From contig JBAOKB010000061.1 in NCBI GenBank assembly GCA_037044905.1, positions 1-64,000 on the forward strand: 64,000 bases of DNA, read 5' to 3'. This DNA is from Hortaea werneckii. Its lineage: Eukaryota; Ascomycota; Dothideomycetes; Mycosphaerellales; Teratosphaeriaceae. The position numbers and the translations under genes are program-made. Positions 23,211-35,700 of this stretch are shown in pieces. The stretch's first letter is position 1. Each line of letters begins with the position of its first letter. Under the pieces are notes generated by a model. It saw only the letters and a program-made list of their open reading frames with translations. It was not told where the DNA came from and searched no databases.

Positions 23211-23720
23211 ATGTCGTCTTCTTTAGAGGTTTCTCTTTCTAAGACAAAGCGCTTGCGTCTTGCGAACGAAATCGAAAGAAACGGTCGCCTAGTATTCTTT
23301 CCGTGCGAACGCTATTCTTTGCACAACCATCTTTGTATCGCCATGTCCAACTCATCCAACCTCCGGTGCTCCAAGTGCGTGCGGTAGGGCAAGAAATGTG
23401 TGAACATGTCTTGGGAGTCCCTTAACAAGACTCGAGAGGAGTACTAGCGCAAGGTCGACGAGGACGAGGAACTGCTGGCCGTCGTAATGGCTCGGTTGAT
23501 GCGAAACAAGAAGATTCTTCGTTAAGCTAAGGGTCGGGCGGCTCGGAAGGCCGAATGTCTTGCGTCGGAAATGGAGGCTAAAGGTGCCTTCGAAACTAAT
23601 AACTGTCCTGCGGCGGCTACTACCATGGGTCTTACTCCTTTAATAATAGAAACGCTCGGAAACATGGATTAATCCATTAACTTTTCCGGCGGTACTAGCG
23701 TAGCATCTTCGGGCAGTTAA
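23211..23720 (+). pseudogene. Antisense zinc-cluster ORF, class 1 (A'' copy), nonsense-mutated
   Basis: 170 codons, same length as the intact copy at 41468. ATG and terminal stop are kept; in-frame TAG replaces CAG after KCVR and again further on, and one cluster Cys (CERC) is now Tyr. Damage is of the RIP type. Confidence 0.8.
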
Positions 23721-26700
23721 GATTAGTAAGTGGTTCCCATGTGTTTTCCTTACTAGGATACCCCTTCCATTTAATAAGGTATCGCTAACTTTTCTTGTCG
23801 TAGTCTACGATCCTTTCGACTTCGTACTCGTCGTCTTCTTGTTCCTAGTAATAGAACGTTGTTTGCAGCGTAGCGTCGGGGTGTGCGGGTTCTAATAAGG
23901 ATACATGGAATACTAGATGGATCTTGGCGTCTAGTAGAAGTTCAAGTCGGTAGCTAACTACTCCTTTCTGTTCGGCAATCAAAAATGGTCCGACCTTAAC
24001 ATAATCCAGTTTCTTTGTTTTCCGCTTTGTCTTTAGGTTCTTCGTTAGAAGGTATACCTTATCCCCCTTCCTAAGCTAAGGTGCCAATTTTGATTCCTTA
24101 AATCGCTGCTTCTATATTCGCTGTTGCGAATGTCGGATTGCATCTTAGGCAGTCTTATGTGCTTTTTGCAATTCTCCTGCTATAAGTATGGCTCTGTCGG
24201 CTCTTACTAACGTCCTTAGTTCCATGAATAAATTGGGCGTCTTTCCGTAGTTAAGGAAAAATGGCGTTTGTCGTGTTGTCTTCGACGCATTATTGTTTAA
24301 TGCTAGTTGTGCCATTAGTAGTAGTGCAACCCAATTATCTTGTGCGTAGTTAACGTAGTGCCGTAAATATGTTTCGAGTAACTAATTTGTCCTTTTAGTC
24401 TAACTATCCGTCTCTAGGTAGAATGCTGTCGATAGCTTGTGTTTTATTCCAATTTGTCCCATAAGCGATTTCTAGAAGTTTGATGTAAACAGCTTATCTC
24501 TGTCGGTAATAAAGCTTTCTAGAATTCCATAATGTCTAATTAGCCTGTCTAGTATAAGGTGTGCGAGTTCCATAGCTGTCATTAATTCTTCGCATAGTAC
24601 GAAGTGTGCATACTTGGTTAAAGTGTCTACTATAACAAGTATTAAATCATAAATGACTCCTATAGCTAGGTCCTTGGATGCTAGCAACTTCGTAATAAAG
24701 TCTATCGTAACCTCTCTCTATAGCGTGTCCGACGGTTCTCGGAACTAGAGATTGCTATACTTTGCATGTCGTGATGCCTTGTTCTTTTAGCAACTGTCGC
24801 ATTGTTTAATGTAATCGGTAACCTTCTTTCGCATCTGTAGAAAGGCAAAGTTCTGTCTAATTAAGTCGATCGTTCTCGTTATTCCTAGGTGTCCTGTGGT
24901 TCGGCTATTATGGTAGTCTTTAATACATTCGTATTCCTTTTCTAGTAGAACTTGGTACTTCCTATGTTCGATGGGGAACTCTTCTTGTTTATCTCGTAGA
25001 ACTCGGAGTATGTAGTTAAACTCCTATGTGTTCGTAGTAAGGCTCCCGTCTCTATTAACTTTAAGCATTGCTTTTGGGTTTTGCTCTTTTCCTTCCATGT
25101 AGTCGCTTCGTCTGCTTAGCGCATCTGCGCGCCCATTGTCTTTTCCTAGCGTATACTAGATATCGAACTTGTATTGTCCGAGTAGCTCTAACCATCTACA
25201 CTGTCGACGCGATAGATCCTTAGTAGTTGTGAAGTATTAAAGGTTCTTGTAGTCGGTGTATATCGTTAGTCCTATAGCTCCTTTATAGTAAACTCTCTAG
25301 TGTCGCAATGCTACAACAATCGCTAACAGTTCTTTGTTATAAATCTCGTAGTTCTGTTCCGCTAGCGTTATCTTTCTCGAGTAATACGTTACTAGGTGTC
25401 TCTTGCCATTATGTTCTTAAGTAAGGCAAGCACCTATCGCTAAGTCGGATACGTCGGTTTCGACTTGTACTAGTTTCTTGGTGTCGAATAGCATAAGTGT
25501 TAGTAACTGTATGCATGCTTGCTTAAGTTGCTAGAATGCCTTTTCTTGCTTATCCGTCTACATAAATTTGGTGTCTTTCTTCGTAAGACTTGTAAGTAGG
25601 ATTGCAAGCTTAGAGTATCCTTCGACAAACTTCCTATTGTAGTTTGCGAGTCCTAAGAAGGCTTGGATATCCTTGACTGTCTTTGGCGTTAGCCATTCCT
25701 CGATGGATTGTACTTTCTTCGGGTCCATCTTAATTCTAGTAGTGCTAATAATGAATCCTAGGAATTCGATTTCCTTCCTATAGAATTTACATTTCTCGGG
25801 TGCGGTCTTAAAGTCCACTGTGCTAAGTCGTTCTAGCACTGCTTGTACGTCTTTAGTATGTTGTTCTCGGCTTCCTCGGGTAAAGATCAAGATGTCGTCG
25901 ACGTATGCTATGACGGTAATGTCTAGTAAGTCTCGTAGTACATTATTAACGAGCTGCTAACATGTCGCTAGGGCGTTCGTAAGTCCCATTAGCATGACTC
26001 GAAATTGGTAGAGTCCGTAGCGTGTCCTAAAAGCTGTCTTCCATTCTTCTCCCTTGGCTATTCGTACTGCGTAGAATGCGTCTCGTAGATCGATCTTTAA
26101 GTACCAGTTTGCTCCGGTAAGTCGATCCTACATTTCTTTAATGTTGGGTAGTGGATATCGGTTTTTGACCGTGACTTCGTTAAGTCGTCGATAGTCGATT
26201 ACTATTCGTAGTTTTCCTCCTTTCTTTGGAACGAACATTGCTAGTAAAGCGGCTAGCGATTGGGATTTCTCTATCCATCCCTTGTCGCTCTTCTCTTTTA
26301 GCCATCGTCGTTGCTCTTCGAGCTCTTTTTCGGATAACCTATATAGTAGCCCCCATAGTAGATCTTTGCTAGGCTAAAGTTGTATTCGGTAATCCCATAG
26401 TTAATGTCTAGGTAAGGCGGCTAATCCTTCCTCTTCCTAGAAGAGCGGTTTCTATATCTTAAACTCTTTAGGGATCTCTAGAGGTGCGTTAGTTCTCCCT
26501 TTATCTCTCACCTTATAACCTAGCTAGGCTAGCTTAGTATCTGTAGAGACCATCTCCTTGCCGTTTCTATCGGAGTATGTTATCGGTTAACGTTCTAATT
26601 CACAGAACTGTCTTTCCTTATCTACCATCGCACGCTGTCGATGCGTAGGGTAGATGTCGGTAACGCAACCGCATCACTCAAACTTAAGTACTCTTTTCCT

Positions 26701-29087
26701 CCAATCTATTAGAGGGTTGTGCTTCTCTAACTAAGGTGTCCCTATCACGATGTCGTAACTAGCCATGTTAACGATATCTAGGCTAACAGTCTCGTAGTGC
26801 CGTTGGATAGCTAGGACTAGCGGCATTGTTTCGCTGTCTACTTCGGATAAGGATAATCCATCTACGACCATTAATTCGTATCCGCTATCTTTCTTTCTTT
26901 GGGTAGCGATCCCGTTTCGTTAAACAAAGCTAGTCGATATAAAATTTCCGCTAGCTCCGGAATCGATTATGGCTTATGTTGCGTGTCTATTAACAATGCA
27001 TTTAGTACGGAATACCGGTGCTACTAATGCTGTAGGAGCTTCGATAATGTTTACTTCCTAGCGACTGCTCCTGTCGGCAGGGATCCTTCGTTTTTTAAAT
27101 AGTATCCTAGTAAGTTAGCGTCCTCGAGACAGATCTCCTAATTAAGGGGTCCATGTCGTAGGCCTAGGATAACTTTTCCTTGTGTTACCGATACTTTGAC
27201 CTGTCCTTTAACGGTGGCTTTGACATGCCCTAGTATTATGTTTCTCCATATTAGTAATTGTACTAGTTGCCCTATAGGTCTCATTTCCTATTGGCTTGCT
27301 AACTTAGTCAATTTGTTTCTTATTGCCTCTAACGATATGAGGTCTTCCTAATATACTTCCTAGATTCGATGTAGTTCGTGAAACCGTCCTTTAATTATTT
27401 GGATTCGTTCCCTAAATCTCCTAGGAACATGAATTCCATTAGGTGTGACGTAACTTCCGTCGGGTTAGAAGGTACTTCCAATTGGTAGTCGTTCCTATAC
27501 ATATGCTACGGCATCGTAATCGACATTAACAAGTCGGTAATTCTAGAACATTGCTCTAATTCGGTTAAGCATGTTGTTAAACTCGATTGGATAAAGTCGT
27601 CGTTTCCCTTGGATCTTAGGGAATACGGTTTCGAGTTGGTGCATAATGAAGATCATTATTCTTTTGATGGGTTTAGATCCTTGAATAGTAAATGTTAACA
27701 CTTTAAGGTCGTCTAGCTCTTTATCATCTGCGTATTCCTCTTCTAACGAACTATCGTTTTGCGCTGCAACTGTTTGTATAATCATTTGTAGTTGTTCCAG
27801 GTTTGGTCCCGTAAGTTCTGTTTTAGTATCGTTGTTTCGTGGAGATTCTTCTTCCTCTAGCAGTTCCTCTTCCTACCCTAGGGGTGTATTTTCTTGCAGA
27901 GTTGCGTCCTCCCAATTAAATGGTAGTAGAGACCTTCCTCTCTAGGAATTTCCTAAGTCTCTCATCTGCTATAGCGGCTGCCTACGCGTTATTATGTTAA
28001 TTTCCATCCTAGCCCTGCGTGGCTTCTTGGGATAGTAACTACTCGCTTGCTTGTCTAATTCGTAGGTCTTGCAATAGTCGTTATAGCAACCCGTCCAATG
28101 CATAGCCTTATGGTTTGGTTCCGTTTTCGGTTCCTTAACAAGTTTCGATACGTCGTAAGCGCCTCGTCCATCGTTTAATTCGTCGATGGGTTCCTTTACT
28201 AGCATCATGTTGAGCTACTCCTGCGGTCGCACCTTTCGTCCGCGGCAGTCTCGTGCGTAATGCCCTATCTTGTGGCAATTGTAGCACTCCGGTCCTTCTC
28301 GTTTCTTTCCTCTGTTGCCGTTCCCTTGGAACTTCCCTTTACCCTTGGCTCCGCGCATACCTTTTCCCTTTAGCTTGCGTTAGATAATGTCTAGTTCCAT
28401 GGCATTAGGATCGCGACGAGATCCTCTAGTCTAGCTAGTTGGATTATAGCTAGATCGTCCGCGATACTGCCCATTATGGCGTTTTTCTTGTTAGCGTTCG
28501 TACAGCTTATTATCGACTTCGATAGCTACTTGGATCATTCGTTCTAGTATGTCCTATGCTGCACTACTACGCATGAGTTTATCCTTGACGTTGTCTTTTA
28601 AACCTCGGTAATACATCGTAGTTAAGGCTTAATCGTTCTACCTAGTTTTTCCCGAGTATTCTCTAAACTTAGCGGTGTACTAGGAAGTAGACGTCTTCTG
28701 CGTGAGATGTTAGATAACTCTAATAGCAACTTGTTAGTCATTGCTTAACCCGTAGATGTTGCGGATAGCTTGGACAAAGTTACTCTAGTTGCTAAAGATC
28801 CTATCGGCATTATGTTCATCGACCAAGAGTTCCTATAGACGAGGTCGAATCTATTGTTGAGGCTAACCTCTTAGGTAAGATAACGCGATAATAGTCTTTC
28901 TAGAGTCCTAGGTAATTCCTTCCATCTTAAAGAATATTATAAGCTAGTTAAGCTAGTCGTCGAGCTTAGAGCGTTCCCCATAAAAGAAATCTAGTTTAGC
29001 GACCTTAACATTGTCGTTAGACCTAGTAGGCGTCGTGCTAGTTAGTCGTAGTTGCACGCTAGAATCGCGTTAATCGTTTGGAGCCAT
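23677..29087 (-). pseudogene. Decayed gag-pol of mosaic element A''
   Basis: Homologous throughout to gag-pol of the young A element, with gag start equivalent at 29087 and pol end near 23677. Recognisable stretches include the integrase core, RT leader and protease regions, plus a CCHC knuckle region near 28.25 kb. Dozens of TAA/TAG codons. The pol part is close to A apart from RIP-type changes; from about 27.1 kb to the right (late gag) it diverges more and also at non-RIP sites, which suggests a chimera. The frameshift heptamer is kept at 27090-27096. Confidence 0.88.
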
Positions 29088-29126
29088 TGTTGTCTAAGGT
29101 ACAAAGTTCCTTAAGGGTGTTCAAAG

Positions 29127-29531
29127 TGTTGCGACCCTACAAAGTAGTGTTACGGGTTTAGAGCTCTTTAGAACAAATGTGTTAAGACAACTAGGTTGTA
29201 GGATAACTAATTGTAACAAGGCTGTTGGTTCTCTACCTAACAGTCGGATTGCAACATAAGTTAAACACACGAACTCCTAACGAGAAACATGCCTAGTTAT
29301 ATATATAAGAGATTCGTGTCTTTATATAACGTGCTCCGTTGCTCTGCTCCTATAGATTATAGAGCGTTCTGCTGCTCTACGCCTACGGATTATAGAGCGC
29401 TCTGCTCACGTAACCATGGGTGCTCTGTGTCTCGTGATTCTTTAGGACGTGACTCCGCTTAGCCATGTCTATTCCGCTAGCGTCTGTCCTATCCTGTCCA
29501 ATCAAATTCCCTGTTTCACGTGTTCGTAACA
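29127..29531 (-). repeat. LTR, type C (405 bp)
   Basis: Abuts the gag end of A'' but has a C-type U3 and C-type R-U5 variants, matching the LTRs at 40749-47955 and 48253-48657 rather than the A-type LTR at the other end of A''. Confidence 0.85.
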
Positions 29532-32287
29532 CGCTACTTCTAAATTCGCTGTTGCGAGTGTCGGATTGCGTCTTGGGCAGTTCTATGTGCCTTTTGCAAT
29601 TCTCCTGCCATTACTATAGCTTTGTCGGCCTTTACTAACGTCCTTGGTTCTATAAACAAGTTGGGTGTTTTTCTATAATTAAGGAAAAATGGCGTCTCTT
29701 TTGTTGTTTCCGAAGCATTATTGTTTAATGCTAACTATGCCATTAGTAGTAGCGAAACCTAATTGTTTTGTGCATAGTTAACGTAGTGCCGTAAGTATGC
29801 TTCGAGTAACTAATTCGTTCTCTTAGTCTAACCATCTGTCTCTAGGTGGAACGCTATAGATAGCTTGTGTTTAATTCCAATTTGTCCCATAAGTAATTTC
29901 TAGAAGTTCGATGTAAATAGCTTATCTCTGTCGGTAATAAAACTCTCTAGAATTCCATAATGTCTAATGAGCCTATCTAGTACGAGGTATGCGAGTTCCA
30001 TAGCTATTATTAATTCCTTGCACGGTATAAAATGTGCGTACTTAGTTAAGGTATCTACTATAACAAGTATTAAATCATAAATTACTCCGGTAGCCGGGTC
30101 CTTAGATGCTAGTAATTTGGTAATAAAGTCCATCGTAACTTCTCTCTATAGTATATCCGAAGGTTCTCGGAATTAGAGATTGCCGTACTTCGTATGTCGT
30201 AATACCTTATTCTTTTAGCAACTATCGCATTGTTTAATATAGTCGGTAACCTTTTTCCGCATCTATAGGAAAGCAAAGTTCCGTCTAATTAAGTCGATTG
30301 TCCTCGTAATTCCTAGGTGTCCTATGGTTTAGCTATTATAGTAGTCTCTAATACATTCGTGTTCCTTTTCCGGTAGAACTTAGTATTTCCTATGTTTAAT
30401 AGGGAATTCTTCTTGTTTATCTCGTAGAACCCGGAGTATATAATTAAACTCCTATGTGTTCGTAGTAAGGCTTCTATCCTTGTTAACTTTAAGCATTGCT
30501 TTCGAATTTTGCTCTTTGCCTTCTATGTAGTCGCTTCTTCTACTTAGCGCATCTGCGCGCCCATTGTCTTTTCCTAGTGTATACTAGATATCGAACTTAT
30601 ATTGTCCGAGTAGCTCTAACTATCTACACTGTCGACGCGATAGATCCTTAGTAGTTATAAAGTATTAAAGGTTCTTGTGGTCGGTATATATCGTTAGTCC
30701 TATAGCTCCTTCGTAGTAGACTCTCTAGTGTCGCAATGCTACAACAATCGCTAACAGTTCTTTTTCGTAAATTTCGTAGTTCTGTTCCGCTAGCGTTATC
30801 TTTCTTAAGTAATACGCCACTAGGTGTCTCTTGCTATTATGTTCTTAAGTAAGGCAAGCACCTATTGCTAAGTCGGATGCGTTGGTTTTAACTTGTACTA
30901 GTTTCTTCGTATCGAACAGCATAAGTGTTAGTAATTGTATGCATACTTTCTTAAGCCGTTGGAATGTATGTTCTTGTTTTTCCGTCTATACAAACTTTGT
31001 ATCTTTTTTTGTAAGACTAGTAAGTAGGATTGCAAGTTTGGAGTATCCTTCGACAAACTTCCTATTGTAGTTTGCGAGTCCTAAAAAGGCTTGGATATCC
31101 TTAACTATCTTTGGCGTCGGCCATTCTTCGATGGATTATACTTTCTTCGGGTCCATCTTAATTCTAGTAGTGTTAATAATAAATCCTAGGAATTCGATTT
31201 CCTTCTTGTAGAATTTACATTTTTCGGGTACGGTCTTAAAGTCTACTATGCTAAGTCGTTCTAGCACTACTTGTACGTCTTTAGTATATTGTTCTCGGCT
31301 TCCTCGGGTAAAGATTAAGATGTCGTCGACGTATGCTATAACGGTAATGTCTAGTAAGTCTCGTAGTACATTATTAACGAGCTGCTAACACGTTGCCGGG
31401 GCATTCGTAAGTCCTATTAGCATAACTCGAAATTAATAGAGTCCGTAGCGTGTCCTAAAAGCTGTTTTCTATTCTTCTCCCTTAGCCATTCGTACTACAT
31501 AGAATGCGTCTCGCAGATCGATCTTTAAGTACTAGTTTGCTCCGGTAAGTCGATCCTACATTTCTTCGATGTTAGGTAGTAGATATCGGTTTTTGACTGT
31601 AACTTCGTTAAGTCGTCGATAATCGATTACTATTCGTAGTTTTCCTCCTTTCTTCGGAACGAACATTGCTAGTAAAGCGGCTAGCGATTAGGATTTCTCT
31701 ATCTATCCTTTGTCGCTCTTCTCTTTTAGCTATCGTCGTTACTCTTCGAGCTCTTTTTCGGATAACCTATATAGTAGCCCCTATAGTAGATCTTTGCCGA
31801 GCTAAAGTTGTATTCGGTAATCCTATGGTTAATGTCTAGGTAAGGCGGCTAATCCTTCCTCTTCCTAGAAGAGCGGTTTCCATTTCTTAAACTCTTTAGG
31901 GATCTCTAGAGGTGCGTTAGTTCTCCCTTTATCTCTTACCTTATAACCTAGCTAGGCTAGCTTAGTGTCTATAGAGACCATCTCCTTGCCGTTTCTGTCG
32001 GAGTATGTTATCGGTTAACGTTCTAATTTATAGAACTATCTTTCCTCATCTACTATCGCACGCTATCGATACGTAGAGTAGATGTCGGTAACGTAACCGC
32101 ATCGCTCGAACTTAAGTACTCTTTTCCTCTAATCTATTAGAGGGTTATGCTTCTCTAACTAAGGTGTCCCTATTACGATGTCGTAACTAGCTATATTAAC
32201 GATATCTAGGCTAACAGTCTCGTGGTGCCGTTAGATAGCTAGGACTAGCGGCATTGTTTTACTATCTACTTCGGATAGGGATAATCC
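29532..32287 (-). pseudogene. Truncated pol fragment (integrase to protease), decayed
   Basis: Minus-strand pol homologous to about 42360-45115 of the A element: integrase core (for example VDTLTKYAHFIPCKELIIAM region near 30.0 kb), RNase H, RT and part of protease. It starts directly at LTR C without chromodomain or antisense ORF and ends abruptly where the D element starts. RIP-damaged. Confidence 0.85.
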
Positions 32288-32689
32288 TGTTACGAACACG
32301 ATCACGAGACGGTTGGACCCGAAGCGATTAGCTAGTAAGAACCAAAGCGAGATAGGGTCACGTGACCAATATGCAGGTAAGCGCTACCTTGGCAGGCGAC
32401 CGACTACATATGTGCAAGTAAGCGACTAGTCGACGAGCGACTAGGCGATCACTAAGCGACTAGTCGACTAGCGATCAAGCGACTAGATGCATAAAGACAC
32501 GAATCTCTTATGTATATAGCTAGGCACGCTTCTCATTAGGAGTTCGTGTGTTTAACTTATGTTGCAATCCGACTATTAGGTAGAGACCCAACAGCCTTGT
32601 TACAATTAGTTATCCCACAACCTAGTTGTCTTGACACATCTGTTCTAAAGAGCTCTAAACCCGTAACACTACTTCGTAGGGTCGCAACA
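32288..32689 (+). repeat. 5' LTR of element D
   Basis: Starts TGTTACGAACACGATCACGA, ends GGGTCGCAACA. The U3 has repeated gcgactag-like units and a GTCACGTGAC palindrome at 32357-32366. Confidence 0.92.
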
Positions 32690-32728
32690 CTTTGAACACC
32701 CTTAAGGAACTTTGTACCTTAGACAATA

Positions 32729-35700
32729 ATGGCTCCAAACGATTAACGCGATTCTAGCGTGCAACCACGACCGACTAGCACGACGCCCGCTAGGTCCAAT
32801 GACAGTGTTAAGGTCGCCAAACCGGACTTCTTTTATAGAGAACGATCAAAGCTTAATAATTGGCTTAACTAACTCATGATCTTTTTTAAGGAGGAAGGGG
32901 TTAGGCAGGACACCAAGAAGACTATAATTGCATCCTCTTATCTTAGGGGACAGGCTTAACAATGGATTCGACCTCGCTTATAGCAAGCCCTAGTTTCGGA
33001 CATAGACCCCGAAGGAATCTTTAACGACTAGAACACCTTTGTCGAAACCATCCGCAACATTTACGGCCTAAGCAATAACAAACAAGTTGCCATTCGAGTC
33101 ATCTAACACCTTACACAGAAGACGTCTACCTCTTAGTATACGGCCAAGTTTAGGGAGTATTCGACCAAGACTAGTTGGAACGATCAAGCCTTAACTACTA
33201 TGTACTATCGAGGCCTAAAAGATAACGTTAAGGATGAACTTATGCGTAGTAGTGCAGCATAGGATACATTAGAAAGGTTAATCATGGCAGCTATCGAGAT
33301 CGATAATAAGCTATACGAACGCTAATAGGAGAAACGCTATAATGGACAGTATCGCGGACGATCTAGCTACAATCCGACTAGCTAGACTAGAGGATCTCGT
33401 CGCGATCCTAATGCCATGGAATTGGATATTATCTAACGCAAGCCGAAAGGAAAAGGCACGCGTAGAGCCAAGGGTAAAGGGAAGTTCCAAGGGAATAGTA
33501 ACAGAGGAAAGAAACGAGAAGGACCGGAATGCTACAATTGCCATAAGATAGGGCATTACGCACGAGACTGCCGCGGACGAAAGGTGCGACCGTAGGAGCA
33601 GCTTAACATGATGCTAGTAAAGGAACCCATCGACGAAGCAAACGATGGACGAGGCGCTTTTAACGTATCGAAACTTGTTAAGGAACCAAAGACGGAACCA
33701 AACCATAAGGCTATGCATTGGACGGGTTGTTACGACGACTACTATAAAACCTATAAATCGGACAAGTAAGCAAGTAGTTACTATCCCAAGAAACCACATA
33801 AGGCTAGGATAGAAATTAACATAATAACGCGCAGGCAGCCGCTATAGCAGATAAGAGACTTAGGAAATTCCCCGAGAGGAAGGTCTCTACTACTATTAAA
33901 TTAGGAGGACGCAAATCTATAAGAAAACATACCCCCCGAGCAGGAAGAAGAACTGCTAGAGGAAGAAGAATCTCTACAAAACAACGATCCCGCACTAGAA
34001 CTAACGGGACCAAACCTAGAACAACTACAAATGATTGTATAGATAGTCGCAGCACAAGACGACAGTTCATTGGAAGAGGAGTATACAGATAACGAGGAAC
34101 TAGACGACCTTGAAGTATCGACATTTACTATTTAAGGATCTAAACCCATCAAAAGAATAATAATCTTTATTATGCACCAACTCGAAACCGTATTCCCCAA
34201 AATCCAAGGGAAACGACGACTCTACCTAATCGAATTCGACAACATGCTTAACCAAATTAGAGCAATGTTCTAGAATTACCGACTTGTTAACGTCGACTAC
34301 GACGCCGCAGCATACGTGTAAGAACGACTACCAATTGGAAGTACATTCCAACCCGATAGAAGTTATGGCACACCCGATGGAATCCATATTCCTAGAAGTA
34401 TTAGAGAACGAATCCAGATCGTTAAGGCACGACTACATAAATTACACCGAATCTAGGAAGCCTATTAAGAAGACCTTATATCGTTAGAGGCAATGCGGCA
34501 CAAATTAACTAAGTCCACAAAACAATGGGAACTAAAGCCTATGGGACTACTAGTGCAACTACTAATATAGAGAAACATAATACTAGGGCACGTCAAAGCC
34601 ACTGTCAAAGGACAAATTAAGGTATTAGTAACACAAGGAAAGGTTATCCTAGGCCCACGACATGGACCCCTTAATTGGGAGATCTGTCTCGAAGACGCTA
34701 ACTCGCTAGGATACTATTTAAAAAACGAAGGATCCCTGCCGATAGGAGCAGTCGCTAGGAAGTAAACATTATCGAAGCTCCTACAGCATTAGTAGCACCG
34801 GTATTCCGTACTAAATGCATTGTTAATGGACACGCAACACAAGCTATAATCGATTCCGGAGCTAGCGGAAACTTTATATCGACTAGCTTTGTCTAGCGAA
34901 ACGGGATCGCTACCCGACAAAAGAAAGACGGCGGATACGAATTAATGGTCGTAGATGGATCATCCCTATCCGTAGTAGATAGTAAAACAATGCTACTAGT
35001 CCTCGCTATCTAACAGTACTACGAGACTGTCTGCCTAGACGTCGTTAACATGGCTAGTTACGATGTCGTGATGGGGACACCTTGGTTAGAAAAGCACAAC
35101 CCTCTAATAGATTAGAGGAAAAGAGTACTTAAGTTTAAGCGATGCGGTTGCGTTACCGACATCCACCCTATACATCGACAGCGTGCGATAGTAGATAAGG
35201 AAAGACAGTTCTGCGAATTAGAACGTTAACCGACAACATACTCCGACAGAATAGGCAAGGAGATAGTCTCCGCAGACACTAAGCTAGCCTAGCTAGGTTA
35301 CAAGGTAAGAGATAAAGGGAGAACTAACGCACCTCTAGAGATCCCTAAAGAGTTTAAGATATGGAAACCGCTCTTTTAGGAAGAGGAAGGATTAGCCGCC
35401 TTACCTAGACATTAACCATAGGATTACCGAATACAACTTCAGCCCGGCAAAGATCTACTATAGGGGCCACTATATAGGTTATCCGAAAAAGAGCTCGAAG
35501 AGCAACGACGATGGCTAAAAGAAAAGAGCGACAAGGGATGGATAGAGAAATCTTAATCGCTAGCCGCTTTACTAGCAATGTTCGTTCCAAAGAAAGGAGG
35601 AAAACTGCGAATAGTAATCGACTATCGACGACTTAATGAAGTTACGGTCAAGAACCGATATCTACTACCTAACATCGAAGAAATGCAAGATCGACTTACC

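Noticed and set aside
22706..29535. acgcc / acgct as a target duplication for the A'' mosaic element
   Set aside because: Works only if the LTR loses its terminal A and one mismatch is allowed; the true next five bases are cgcta.
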